Shown here piece by piece: positions 38,219 through 46,904 of a stretch of DNA of 64,000 nt. Made by a program: the position numbers and the translations under genes. Below the pieces are notes generated by a model. That model ran no database searches and had not been told where the DNA came from. It saw only the letters and a program-made list of their open reading frames with translations. The stretch is taken from positions 868,001 through 932,000 of the forward strand of contig NZ_CAKKMS010000001.1 in NCBI RefSeq assembly GCF_918698245.1, given 5' to 3'. This DNA is from Pedobacter sp. Bi126 (lineage in GTDB: Bacteria; Bacteroidota; Bacteroidia; Sphingobacteriales; Sphingobacteriaceae). Position 1 is the first letter of the stretch; the number at the start of each line of letters is the position of its first letter.

Positions 38219-38250
38219 TAAAAAAAAGCGATGGAATATCCATCGCTTAA
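38219..38250 (-). terminator. Terminator after rny
   Basis: AAGCGATGGA and TCCATCGCTT pair with a short loop, and the minus strand continues TTTTTTTTATTTTT. Confidence 0.85.
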
Positions 38251-38271
38251 TATTTTGTTTATTAGACCACT

Positions 38272-38337
38272 CGTCATGCTGAATTCAGTTCAGCACCTTT
38301 TCTGTTATTAAGATCCTGAAACAAGTTCAGGATGACG
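38272..38337. repeat. CGTCAT...ATGACG palindromic repeat
   Basis: The element starts CGTCATGCTGAA and ends TTCAGGATGACG, each half also a hairpin (CTGAATTCAGTTCAG, and CCTGAAACAAGTTCAGG). It has the same plan as 40135-40197. It lies between the rny stop codon and the rny terminator. Confidence 0.8.
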
Positions 38338-38344
38338 ATTTAAT

Positions 38345-39916
38345 CTATTTCGCAAATGCTACAGAACGGGTTTCTCTGATTACAGTAACCTTAATCTGTC
38401 CTGGATAGGTCATTTCAGTTTGAATACGGGTTGAAATATCTGCAGCTAAAAGTTCTGCCTGTGCATCAGTAATACGTTCACTTTCTACAATCACACGTAA
38501 TTCTCTACCAGCCTGAATTGCAAACGTTTTTTCTACGCCAGGATAAGATAAAGCCAGTTCTTCTAAATCTTTAAGGCGTTTGATATAACTTTCTACCACC
38601 TCACGACGTGCACCTGGACGCGCACCAGAGATTGCATCACAAGCCTGTACGATTGGAGAGATCATTGAAGTCATCTCAATTTCATCATGGTGAGCACCAA
38701 TAGCATTACAGATTTCAGGGTGCTCTTTATATTTCTCGGCCAATTGCATACCTAAAATTGCGTGTGGCAATTCAGGGTTATCATCAGGCACTTTACCTAT
38801 ATCGTGTAATAAACCTGCACGTTTAGCCATTTTAGCATTTAAGCCTAATTCGGCAGCCATCGTCGCACAGAAATTAGCTACCTCACGAGAGTGATGTAAC
38901 AAGTTTTGTCCGTAAGATGAACGGTAACGCATACGGCCAACCATACGGATTAACTCAGGGTGTAAACCATGGATACCTAAGTCGATCACAGTACGCTCAC
39001 CAATCTCTACAATTTCGTCTTCGATCTGTTTTTTGGTTTTCGCTACAATTTCCTCAATACGAGCCGGGTGGATACGACCATCTGTTACCAAACGGTGTAA
39101 AGCCAAACGGGCAATTTCTCTTCTTACCGGATCGAAACCTGATAAAATAATTGCTTCTGGTGTATCATCAACAATAATCTCAATACCAGTAGCAGCTTCT
39201 AAAGCACGGATGTTTCTACCCTCTCTACCAATAACACGGCCTTTAATCTCATCGCTTTCGATATGAAAAATAGAAACCGAATTTTCAATTGCAGCTTCGG
39301 TAGCAGTACGCTGAATGGTTTGGATGACTACCTTTTTAGCTTCTTTGCTCGCCGTTAACTTTGCCTCATCAACAATATCCTTCACCTGCATCATTGCCTG
39401 TGTACGGGCTTCTTGTTTCAGATTTTCTACCAATTGCTCTTTAGCTTCTTCGGCAGACAGACCAGCAATGGTTTCTAATTGTTTTAGGTGTTGGTTTTTA
39501 AGCACTTCAACTTCTTCTTGCTTTTTAATCGCAATTTCGGTTTGCTTTTCTAAAACACTTTTTTGCTTATCGAGTTCTTGTTCTTTTTTATTGAAATTTT
39601 CCATGCGCTGGTTTACCGATTGCTCTTTCTGCTTCATGGTATTTTCGCGTTGGTTAATGTTATTGTTTTTGGCATTTACTTCTTGCTCATGCTCCGCTTT
39701 CATTTGCAAAAACTTTTCTTTTGCTTCTAAAAGTTTATTCTTTTTTAAGATCTCTGCATTGTTTTCTGCATCTTTTAAAATCTTTTTCACTTTGTTCTGT
39801 GCGGCAACTTCCTGCTGTTTAAGCAAGTTACGCAGGAGGAATCTTCCTACCACCACTCCGATAGCAATACCCGCTATTACGGCAAATACGTATCCTAATA
39901 TTTCAACTATTTCCAT
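38345..39916 (-). CDS. rny: Ribonuclease Y
   Basis: A 523-aa membrane-anchored endoribonuclease that starts mRNA decay. One N-terminal membrane helix (about 5-25) is followed by a long Lys/Glu/Gln coiled coil (30-190), a KH domain with [15 protein letters not shown] (about 231-245), and an HD domain with [11 protein letters not shown] and [11 protein letters not shown]. The length is typical. It lies downstream of zapA with the candidate 6S RNA in between. Confidence 0.97.
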   Translation of the reverse strand: MEIVEILGYVFAVIAGIAIGVVVGRFLLRNLLKQQEVAAQNKVKKILKDAENNAEILKKNKLLEAKEKFLQMKAEHEQEVNAKNNNINQRENTMKQKEQSVNQRMENFNKKEQELDKQKSVLEKQTEIAIKKQEEVEVLKNQHLKQLETIAGLSAEEAKEQLVENLKQEARTQAMMQVKDIVDEAKLTASKEAKKVVIQTIQRTATEAAIENSVSIFHIESDEIKGRVIGREGRNIRALEAATGIEIIVDDTPEAIILSGFDPVRREIARLALHRLVTDGRIHPARIEEIVAKTKKQIEDEIVEIGERTVIDLGIHGLHPELIRMVGRMRYRSSYGQNLLHHSREVANFCATMAAELGLNAKMAKRAGLLHDIGKVPDDNPELPHAILGMQLAEKYKEHPEICNAIGAHHDEIEMTSMISPIVQACDAISGARPGARREVVESYIKRLKDLEELALSYPGVEKTFAIQAGRELRVIVESERITDAQAELLAADISTRIQTEMTYPGQIKVTVIRETRSVAFAK

Positions 39917-39929
39917 TTTGTTTTTTAAG

Positions 39930-40110
39930 TAAAAAAAAACCGCAACTAATTTTTAAAGTCTCATACATTTTAAACCTCAACTAAGCATAATTAGGGTTTA
40001 AGCCATTTTCAGGTGCCATAGCAGATGAAATACGCCCTCTTAACCCTATAGATATTGAAGTGTTAAGTTTTATAAAATTTGAAACTCAAAAACTAGCCGC
40101 GGCTATGTTT
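39930..40110 (-). ncRNA. ssrS: Candidate 6S RNA (ssrS) between zapA and rny
   Basis: The minus strand of this gap folds into one long rod. The 5' arm CCGCGGCTAGTTTTTGAG pairs with the 3' arm CTTTAAAAATTAGTTGCGG using G-U pairs, an ATTTTA/TAAAAT stretch continues it, and TAGGGTTAAG with CTTAAACCCTA makes the apical stem above an internal bulge. The 3' arm ends in nine T. A TATATTAG box lies just upstream of the 5' end. Rod shape, length of about 180 bases and the zapA neighbour (as in E. coli zapA-ssrS) support 6S RNA, the mimic of an open promoter that binds RNA polymerase. Ends are approximate. Confidence 0.6.
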
Positions 40111-40134
40111 TTATGCTAATATATTTAAAGCATG

Positions 40135-40197
40135 CGTCATCCTGAATTTATTTCAGGATCTTCTTAAAACAAGCTCTGAAGCAAGTTCAGCGTGACG
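40135..40197. repeat. CGTCAT...TGACG palindromic repeat
   Basis: It starts CGTCATCCTGAATTTATTTC and ends GAAGCAAGTTCAGCGTGACG, with the same two-hairpin plan as 38272-38337. It lies between zapA and the candidate 6S RNA. Confidence 0.8.
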
Positions 40198-40218
40198 TAT
40201 ACTTTGAAAGAACGAACC

Positions 40219-40509
40219 TTATTTTGAAAAGAAATTACTGAGTAAAACATCCAATTCTTCAACTTTATCGGCAACAGCAGTATCCTGATTTTGTACTTTA
40301 TTTTCTGTTCTTAATACGGCTGTTGCATAGTGTAACACTGCCATAGAAAGAAGATCCTGCTTATCTCTAACCGCATAATTATCCTGATAATCTTTTATGC
40401 GCTCATTGATCATTTTTGCTGCCCGTCTCACAATTTCTTCCTCTTCCATATTCACCTTTAGTGGATAAATACGGTCGGAAATGGTTATTTTAATCGAGAT
40501 TTCTCCCAT
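40219..40509 (-). CDS. zapA: Cell division protein ZapA
   Basis: A 96-aa FtsZ-ring stabiliser. The N-terminal domain ISIKITISDRIYPLKV and the helix EEEIVRRAAKMINERIKDYQ are typical; the C-terminal half is a coiled coil. It lies 33 bases after the ZapB-like coiled-coil gene and upstream of the candidate 6S RNA and rny. Confidence 0.92.
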   Translation of the reverse strand: MGEISIKITISDRIYPLKVNMEEEEIVRRAAKMINERIKDYQDNYAVRDKQDLLSMAVLHYATAVLRTENKVQNQDTAVADKVEELDVLLSNFFSK

Positions 40510-40542
40510 TTGTTTAGCTTAGTTTCTGATTTCTCTGCATCA

Positions 40543-40833
40543 TTATTTTTTTAATAACGCAATACTTTTATCAATCTCCCGCACAAAATCGTTAATTTTT
40601 TGTTTAATGTCAAGCGATTTTTCGCTTGTTCCCTCTATACTTTTAGCCAATTTTGTAACCCTTAATTTTTCATCAAGTTCTACATTTTTGCTTTTCGCAG
40701 TATCGAGTGCTACTTTTAACGATTGATTTTCAAGCTTTAATAAATCATTTTCTTCCTGTAGCGCATTACATAGCTCTAATACCTGAGCCGTTTTTTGTAA
40801 TACCTTATCTAATTGATCTGCAACAGAAGTCAT
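40543..40833 (-). CDS. Coiled-coil protein, ZapB-like
   Basis: A 96-aa almost entirely helical protein with heptads through LELCNALQEENDLLKLENQS and the second helix about 78-96. It resembles ZapB in size and form but direct homology is not evident. Its fixed place between pheT and zapA suggests it works with ZapA at the division site. The pheT stop codon is 31 bases upstream. Confidence 0.7.
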   Translation of the reverse strand: MTSVADQLDKVLQKTAQVLELCNALQEENDLLKLENQSLKVALDTAKSKNVELDEKLRVTKLAKSIEGTSEKSLDIKQKINDFVREIDKSIALLKK

Positions 40834-40864
40834 GAATTTATTTCTAAAAATACGAATTTATATT

Positions 40865-43264
40865 TTATTTCCTAATTTCTGCACCAGCTTGTGCCGTTAA
40901 ATTCGCGATTAATTTCTGCATGGTGTTTTCAATCTGCTTATCGGTTAAGGTTTGTTCCTCATCCTGCAAAATGAAGTTCAAGGCATATGATTTTTTGCCT
41001 TCAGGTAATTTATCACCTACATACACATCGAACACACCAACCTCTTTGATCAGCTTTTTATCAGTTTTGAAAGCAATGCCTTTTAAAGTATTGAAAGTTA
41101 CCGCCTGATCGATCAATAAAGATAAATCTCTACGCACTTGCGGGTACTTAGAAACCTCTTTGTTAACGATTTTATTTTTCCTTACAATATCCAACAAGGC
41201 CGCCCAATCAAAATCAGCATAAAAAACCTCCGCACTTACATCGGCTACTTTACGGTCGGCTTTTGAAACGGCGCCAAAACTCACCAGGGTCTTATCTCCA
41301 CGGAAGTATTTAATCCCGTAAGCAAAATTTTCGTCGTTTAGGGTATCGGTTTGATAGCTTGCAATGCCCAAACGGCTTATAATGGCATCAACTGCCGATT
41401 TTAAGTTATAAAAGGTAGCCGATTTAGCATTGTGGTTCCATTGCTCGCTCTGTTTGGCACCCGAGATCAACAATAATAACCTTGAGCGCTCTACATACTG
41501 CTCATTAATTAAATGATAGGTTTTACCGAATTCATAAAACTTAACATCAGCATTTTTACGGTTCTGGTTGTAAGCTACACTTTCTAATGCAGGCATCAAT
41601 AAATGTTGGCGCATTACATTTAAATCGCTGCTTAATGGATTTAAAATAAATACAGCTTCGTCTAGATTTTTCGAATAAGCCGACTTAGTTAACGAGTTGC
41701 ACATAATTTCTGCATAACCGTTTGAGGTAAGCATATCTGCAATTACGTTGTGTGTATTTTCTTTTTCAGGCTTAATGCTGTAAGAAAGCGATGCATTTAC
41801 CTTTGAAGGGATTTCGATATTGTTATAACCGTAAATACGCAATACCTCTTCTGTAATATCACATTCGCGGGTTACATCAACTTTAAACGATGGCACTCTT
41901 AAAGCCAAAGTATCTTCAGAGGTATTGGTTGCCGCAATACCCAAAGCGGTAATAATGTGTTTAATTTCGGCTGATGGAATGTTTGAACCAATTAATTTAT
42001 TGATATTGGTATAACTTACTTCAAACTCGAACGGCTTGATATGACTTGGATAAATATCAGAAACTGATGAGGAGATTTCCCCGCCAGCAAGTTCTTTAAT
42101 TAATAATGCTGCATATTTTAAAGCTGTAACCGTAATCTCCGGATCGGTACCACGCTCGTAACGGAAAGAGGCATCGGTTTTTAAGCCATGTCTTTTTGAA
42201 GTTTTACGTACAGAAACCGAATTAAAATAAGCACTTTCCAAGAAAATATTTTTGGTGTTGGCATCAACTCCCGAAGATTTTCCACCGAAAACACCGGCAA
42301 TACACATTGGTGTTTCGGTATTGCAGATCATTAAATCATCTGCACTGAGTTTACGTTCAACATCATCAAGGGTTACAAAAGGCGTTCCTTCAGCTACTTT
42401 TTTCACGATTACTTTTCCGCCGGTAATTTTGTCGGCATCGAAAGCATGTAAAGGCTGTCCTAAACCATGAAGCACATAATTGGTAATATCAACCACATTA
42501 TTGATGGGACGTAATCCAATTACCTTTAATTTATCTTTTAACCACTCTGGCGATTCTTTTACGGTAACGCCAGAAAGGGTTAGGCTGCTATAACGCGGAC
42601 AAGCGGCTAAATCTTCTACTTCTACCGGAATTACCAGATTTTCATTATCTGTTTTAAAAGCTAAAAGATCAGGCATTTCATATTCGCTTCTGAAGTAAGC
42701 AGCCAAATCTCTCGCCACACCTAAATGCGAAGCCGCATCAGCACGGTTTGGTGTTAATCCGATTTCGAAAACAAAATCATCATCCATTTTGAAATGGTCT
42801 TTTGCACGGATTCCAATTTCGGTATCATCGGCAAGGATCATAATCCCATCATGCGATTTACCTAAACCGATTTCATCTTCAGCACAGATCATTCCCTGAG
42901 AAAGTTCTCCCCTTATTTTTGATTCTTTTATTTTAAATGGCTCGCCCTCTAAAGGATATACGGTTGTACCTACGGTAGCTACCACCACTTTTTGGCCAGC
43001 ACCTACATTTGGGGCACCGCAAACAATCTGAAGGTTTTCTTTACCACCCACGTTTACCGTAGTAATGCGTAAACGATCGGCATTGGGATGCTGAACACAG
43101 GTTAATACTTCGCCGATAACCAAGCCCTCTAAACCGCCCACAACAGGCTGCACTTTTTCTACACCTTCTACTTCTAAGCCAACATTGGTAAGAATTAACG
43201 AAAGCTCTTGAGGTGTTTTATCGATCTGTACGAATTGTTTTAACCAGTTATATGATATTTTCAT
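40865..43264 (-). CDS. pheT: Phenylalanine--tRNA ligase beta subunit
   Basis: A 799-aa subunit of the alpha2-beta2 enzyme. It starts MKISYNWLKQFVQIDKTPQE. The tRNA-binding OB domain (about 40-155), B3/B4 editing domain, B5 domain, and C-terminal anticodon-binding FDX-ACB domain (YPQVRRDLSLLIDQAVTF ... LTDKQIE) are in the usual order. pheS is not in the window, as often in Bacteroidota. A word-type repeat lies directly upstream. Confidence 0.97.
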   Translation of the reverse strand: MKISYNWLKQFVQIDKTPQELSLILTNVGLEVEGVEKVQPVVGGLEGLVIGEVLTCVQHPNADRLRITTVNVGGKENLQIVCGAPNVGAGQKVVVATVGTTVYPLEGEPFKIKESKIRGELSQGMICAEDEIGLGKSHDGIMILADDTEIGIRAKDHFKMDDDFVFEIGLTPNRADAASHLGVARDLAAYFRSEYEMPDLLAFKTDNENLVIPVEVEDLAACPRYSSLTLSGVTVKESPEWLKDKLKVIGLRPINNVVDITNYVLHGLGQPLHAFDADKITGGKVIVKKVAEGTPFVTLDDVERKLSADDLMICNTETPMCIAGVFGGKSSGVDANTKNIFLESAYFNSVSVRKTSKRHGLKTDASFRYERGTDPEITVTALKYAALLIKELAGGEISSSVSDIYPSHIKPFEFEVSYTNINKLIGSNIPSAEIKHIITALGIAATNTSEDTLALRVPSFKVDVTRECDITEEVLRIYGYNNIEIPSKVNASLSYSIKPEKENTHNVIADMLTSNGYAEIMCNSLTKSAYSKNLDEAVFILNPLSSDLNVMRQHLLMPALESVAYNQNRKNADVKFYEFGKTYHLINEQYVERSRLLLLISGAKQSEQWNHNAKSATFYNLKSAVDAIISRLGIASYQTDTLNDENFAYGIKYFRGDKTLVSFGAVSKADRKVADVSAEVFYADFDWAALLDIVRKNKIVNKEVSKYPQVRRDLSLLIDQAVTFNTLKGIAFKTDKKLIKEVGVFDVYVGDKLPEGKKSYALNFILQDEEQTLTDKQIENTMQKLIANLTAQAGAEIRK

Positions 43265-43268
43265 TTTG

Positions 43269-43320
43269 GAGTATCAGGTAGTGAGTATCAGGTATCAAGA
43301 CAAATCTCGACTGATACTCT
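43269..43320. repeat. GAGTATCAG-word inverted repeat upstream of pheT
   Basis: GAGTATCAGGTA is repeated twice and closed by CTGATACTC, so GAGTATCAG / CTGATACTC can pair. It is the same word class as the rpoB-rpoC gap. It could act as a terminator-like barrier for the operon at 43.4-46.8 kb. Confidence 0.6.
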
Positions 43321-43398
43321 ATTTCTATAAAACGCAAAGATATTATTTAAAGGTCAAAGGAGAAAGTTAAACCCGCAATCTTGACACAATAAAAATGA

Positions 43399-43593
43399 CT
43401 AATGGCTAATATTTAAATTGGATAGAATTACTGCACATGCTCCTGCTCCTATTACCAACATTATAACAGATGCAATAACCAGTTTAAGGCCGGGTTTAAC
43501 GGGTTGGTTATTTGCAGCTTTTACGATGATCTGAATGATACCAATTACAAACAACAATGCGACAACTACCCAATATACAATAAAAAGTCCCAT
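43399..43593 (-). CDS. Two-helix small membrane protein, copy 2
   Basis: A 64-aa protein with two membrane helices (about 3-23 and 37-58) joined by KAANNQPVKPGLKL. It is a paralogue of the next gene upstream: GIIQII-K, N-PVK-GLKL and VIG-GACAV are shared. It is the last gene of the five-gene unit, 9 bases after copy 1. The family is not recognised. A conserved Cys near the end of helix 2 (GACAV) might be a modification or metal site. Confidence 0.75.
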   Translation of the reverse strand: MGLFIVYWVVVALLFVIGIIQIIVKAANNQPVKPGLKLVIASVIMLVIGAGACAVILSNLNISH

Positions 43594-43602
43594 AGCCGAT
43601 AT

Positions 43603-43797
43603 TTAACTGTTAAAGAGCAACACCGCACAGGCACCAAAACCTATCACCATCATAATTACCGAAATGATAAGCAATTTTAACCCAGATTTTACAGGCTCGT
43701 TCCTTGATGATTTGATAATAATCTGAATAATCCCCACAACAAAGAGTACAACTGCAGTAAGACAATAAACAATAAATAATCCGAATAAACCTTCCAT
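43603..43797 (-). CDS. Two-helix small membrane protein, copy 1
   Basis: A 64-aa protein with two membrane helices (about 6-26 and 40-61) and a basic hairpin (KSSRNEPVKSGLKL). It is about half identical to copy 2 and is separated from the radical SAM gene by a single base, so translation is probably coupled. Possibly a membrane scaffold or accessory subunit for the lipid-directed enzymes of the same unit. Confidence 0.75.
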   Translation of the reverse strand: MEGLFGLFIVYCLTAVVLFVVGIIQIIIKSSRNEPVKSGLKLLIISVIMMVIGFGACAVLLFNS

Positions 43798-43798
43798 G

Positions 43799-45193
43799 TT
43801 AGTTCATATTTAATTTTTCCCTGATCAGATCTATTTTGTTGTCGCGGTAAAAAATATTCATGGTTTCGAAGGGTACCATTTTATATTTATCACTCACAAT
43901 ATGTACACAGGATTTTTTAACAGCGCGTACATCAAAATCCAGCGGGTCCATAAAATTCATAATGATAATCCGAAATAAATTATCATAACTTAAACTATCC
44001 GATTTTACCCTTGGCAGGCAACACATCAATTCGCCAAAGGTATCTTCGGCACAATCTACCGAAACACCCGTACTAAACAAATTCAGCATGTGTTCTTTCA
44101 ATTTTTCATCGTGTTCGAAAACGATGGTGTTTTTTGAATTGTTGAGTAAATCTTCCGGATTGATCAGATGTGTCATCGGGATCACCTCATCGCCGATTTT
44201 TAATGCATAGGCCATACACAGGGCATCGGGGTTGCATGGCACAGGGATTAAATCCTGAGGGGTAAAAACAGGGTATTGCTCATAAATTTTTCTGCGCACC
44301 TCAGTTAGGGTGATTCTTCCCTGTTGATCGTTATAATCATCATTTCTTCCGGCAACCTGAGTAGGCTGGAAAGTAACACCGCGAACACATTTCTGTTTAA
44401 GCGCATAATCTAAAATATCGCCAATTTCATGATCGTTAAGGCCATTTTGCAAAGTAACCACCAAAGTAGTAGATACATTAAACTGGTTGAGGTGATCGAT
44501 GGCTTTTCTTCTTACTTCAGTAAGGTCTTCTCCCCTTAGCTTGGTTAATACTTCGGCGCTGAAACTATCAAACTGCAGGTAAATTTCAAAGTCGGGCATA
44601 TAGCTGGCTAATTTTTCTACAAAGCCAATATCTTTTGCAATCCTGATACCATTCGTATTCACCATTAAATGTTTAATGGGTTTTGTTTTGGCAAGGTCTA
44701 AAATCTTAAAAAAATCGGGATGTACGGTTGGTTCTCCACCTGAAAGCTGAACCACATCGGGTTCACCTTCGTTTGCCACAACAACATCCATCATCCGTTC
44801 TATTTCTTCCAGCGTACGGTGCCTGCCATAATTTGGCGACGACATGGCATAACATGTTGGACAGGCCAGGTTGCAACGATCGGTAACCTCTATTACGGTT
44901 AAACACGAATGTTGTTCATGATCGGTACACAAACCGCAATCGTAAGGGCAACCGTAGTGCACTTTAGTATTAAACTTAAGCGGCATTTCCGATTGTTTAT
45001 TGTAATTCCTGATCTGTTTGTAATATTCTACATCATCGGCAATCATTACTTTGCTATCGCCATGCGTTCTGCAATTTTTCAGCATAAATACCTTAGCATC
45101 CTGAAAAACAATTTTCGCATCACAAAGCTGTAAACATTCGGGACAAAGACTTTTGGTATAATCGTAGTATATATAATCTCTGGTATTGGCCAT
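43799..45193 (-). CDS. Radical SAM protein of the Tes / MJ0619 (tetraether synthase-like) type
   Basis: A 464-aa iron-sulfur enzyme. The radical SAM motif is RCNLACPTC (Cys107, 111, 114) with the GGEPTVHPD SAM-binding loop. The N-terminus has two more Cys groups: SLCPECLQLC (17, 20, 24) with KNCRTHG (41), and GCPYDCGLCTDHEQHSC (82, 86, 89, 97). This layout, GCPYDCGLC-x2-H-x-QH before EVT-RCNL-CP-C, is the hallmark of the MJ0619/Tes family, whose archaeal members join lipid tails into membrane-spanning tetraethers. C-terminal cysteines (CLPRV, SCVHI) may bind another cluster. The bacterial substrate is unknown; the Lgt-like neighbour points to a lipid. Confidence 0.88.
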   Translation of the reverse strand: MANTRDYIYYDYTKSLCPECLQLCDAKIVFQDAKVFMLKNCRTHGDSKVMIADDVEYYKQIRNYNKQSEMPLKFNTKVHYGCPYDCGLCTDHEQHSCLTVIEVTDRCNLACPTCYAMSSPNYGRHRTLEEIERMMDVVVANEGEPDVVQLSGGEPTVHPDFFKILDLAKTKPIKHLMVNTNGIRIAKDIGFVEKLASYMPDFEIYLQFDSFSAEVLTKLRGEDLTEVRRKAIDHLNQFNVSTTLVVTLQNGLNDHEIGDILDYALKQKCVRGVTFQPTQVAGRNDDYNDQQGRITLTEVRRKIYEQYPVFTPQDLIPVPCNPDALCMAYALKIGDEVIPMTHLINPEDLLNNSKNTIVFEHDEKLKEHMLNLFSTGVSVDCAEDTFGELMCCLPRVKSDSLSYDNLFRIIIMNFMDPLDFDVRAVKKSCVHIVSDKYKMVPFETMNIFYRDNKIDLIREKLNMN

Positions 45194-45198
45194 AATGT

Positions 45199-45957
45199 TT
45201 ACTGTTTATGTAAAATCTGTTTCGAAATTCTGATGATGAATCTATAATAATAAATAAAAATAAACAATGCAGACCAATGAATGCTGCTTAAATTTAAAAA
45301 TAATGAATGGTAAGGTTTTATAAATTCTACCCAAAAACGGAACAGGAAATATAACATCATAAACAATTTAAAACGGTCTCCATTAATCAATGTCTTATTT
45401 TTCAAGCCATTGAACAAAAAAATCAAAAGTACGAGGTAAACCATTTCGTAGAGCATGATGGGATGCCGCAATATGCCATCGCCCAAATCCATACCTGTAA
45501 AAAAATGGGTAGGGATGCCGTAGGTTGGCTCGTCGATGCCCATGGAAAAGCAACCGATACGGCCAATAATAAGGGCAACCAAAATCGGGATAACGTAGAC
45601 ATCTCCAGAGGCGATATTCACACCTATTATCTTTTTCATCAATTCAACACCGAACAAACCGCCAAGCAAACCGCCAACAATGGTTTTACTTTGATAAAGA
45701 ACTGAAAAACTAAGGTGGCGAAGTACTTCGGGCGTTTCGAGCACAGCAATTACACGCGAGCCAATTAATGCTCCAAGCATAGCGCCCAGCATAATCCACA
45801 GTCTGTTTTCGTCAGATATCGGGTCTTTAATTCCTTTTTTATAGAAATAATACAACCTCACACCAATTATAAATGCCAGTGTTTCGAAAATATAGTGATA
45901 ATGGTATAGGTTACCAAAAAATTCGAATTGAAAGGGAAACAGCGATTTTAACAGCAT
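45199..45957 (-). CDS. Lgt-like membrane protein lacking the catalytic His
   Basis: A 252-aa polytopic protein of the prolipoprotein diacylglyceryl transferase superfamily. It keeps GRIGCF (Arg133, the phosphatidylglycerol-contacting Arg of Lgt), RHPIMLYE (164-171, the HP-x-QLYE motif) and FRFWVEFIK. In place of the FHGG-L-G motif with the essential His (H103 in E. coli) it has KTIVGGLLGG, Val at that position. It is therefore unlikely to be the housekeeping Lgt. Five bases separate it from the radical SAM gene. It may bind or move a glycerolipid for that enzyme. Confidence 0.8.
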   Translation of the reverse strand: MLLKSLFPFQFEFFGNLYHYHYIFETLAFIIGVRLYYFYKKGIKDPISDENRLWIMLGAMLGALIGSRVIAVLETPEVLRHLSFSVLYQSKTIVGGLLGGLFGVELMKKIIGVNIASGDVYVIPILVALIIGRIGCFSMGIDEPTYGIPTHFFTGMDLGDGILRHPIMLYEMVYLVLLIFLFNGLKNKTLINGDRFKLFMMLYFLFRFWVEFIKPYHSLFLNLSSIHWSALFIFIYYYRFIIRISKQILHKQ

Positions 45958-45960
45958 TTA

Positions 45961-46797
45961 TTAAAACCAAAGTCTGCAAAAAACAGGTAAATGGTCAGAA
46001 TAATACCTTTTATCCTTACTATCAGTTAATACAGCGAATTTCTGCACCTTAAATCCTTTGTTTACAAAAATGTAGTCGATCCTGTTTTTCAGGTCACTGT
46101 TAAAATCAAAAGCATTAAAAGTCCCTGTGGGGCCATATGGAGGCTCTACAGAAACATCTTTTGCATCGATAAGAAATGTTTTTATAGTGGCAATGGCTTC
46201 TGTTTCTGGTGTTACGTTTAAGTCGCCGGTAAAAACAACCGGTAGCGTTGGTGCAATCTGCTGTATTTTACGTTTAAGCAATTTAGCAGATTCGATCCTC
46301 GCCCGAACACCGATATGATCGTAATGTGTGTTAAAAACGATAAACTCTTTTTTATTCTGCTTATCGTACAATTTAACCCAGCTGCATATCCGGTTAAGTG
46401 CAGCATCCCAACCTTTTGATGGAACATCTGGTGTTTCTGACAACCAGAAAGTTCCGCCATCCTTTTTAGTGAACCTGTTTTTATCAAAATAAACGGCAGA
46501 AAACTCACCCTTTCTTTTACCATCTTCACGGCCAACACCCACTACATCGAAATTGGAATTCTCCAAAAGCGCATCAAACTGTTCAGGTAAGGCTTCCTGT
46601 ACACAAAGAATATCAGCATCATGAAATTTCACCAGGGCTTTAACATCATCTTTCCGGTTAGGCCAGGCATTAATACCATCAGATGCTACATTTAAACGGA
46701 TATTGTAAGTAATAATATTAATTGGGACTGCCGTTTTTTGCGCAAATGCCATAACGGTTAACAAAAGAAAAACAGGGATGATTTTTAAAGTATTCAT
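45961..46797 (-). CDS. Secreted endonuclease/exonuclease/phosphatase-family hydrolase
   Basis: A 278-aa exported enzyme (signal peptide 1-19, ending AFAQ). The EEP fold motifs are complete: TYNIR (Asn), CVQEA (Glu), FNTHYDHIG, FTGDLNV (Asp/Asn), RIDYIFV and YSDHLPV (Asp-His). Such exported EEP proteins in Bacteroidota may act as phosphodiesterases, including sphingomyelinase-like lipases, as well as nucleases. It is the first gene of the five-gene unit, 3 bases before the Lgt-like gene, which favours a lipid substrate over DNA. Confidence 0.85.
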   Translation of the reverse strand: MNTLKIIPVFLLLTVMAFAQKTAVPINIITYNIRLNVASDGINAWPNRKDDVKALVKFHDADILCVQEALPEQFDALLENSNFDVVGVGREDGKRKGEFSAVYFDKNRFTKKDGGTFWLSETPDVPSKGWDAALNRICSWVKLYDKQNKKEFIVFNTHYDHIGVRARIESAKLLKRKIQQIAPTLPVVFTGDLNVTPETEAIATIKTFLIDAKDVSVEPPYGPTGTFNAFDFNSDLKNRIDYIFVNKGFKVQKFAVLTDSKDKRYYSDHLPVFCRLWF

Positions 46798-46904
46798 AAA
46801 TATAATTACACAATTTAATTAATGCTGGCTAACCAGTAATATTTAATTTTAAGCCGCTATTATACTAATTTAGCGTTAATTGTATTTTAACAACCAAATA
46901 TCTT

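Noticed and set aside
39315..39932. 205-codon plus-strand frame opposite rny
   Set aside because: A Cys/Phe/Ser-rich shadow of the rny coiled coil; no signal or motif supports it.
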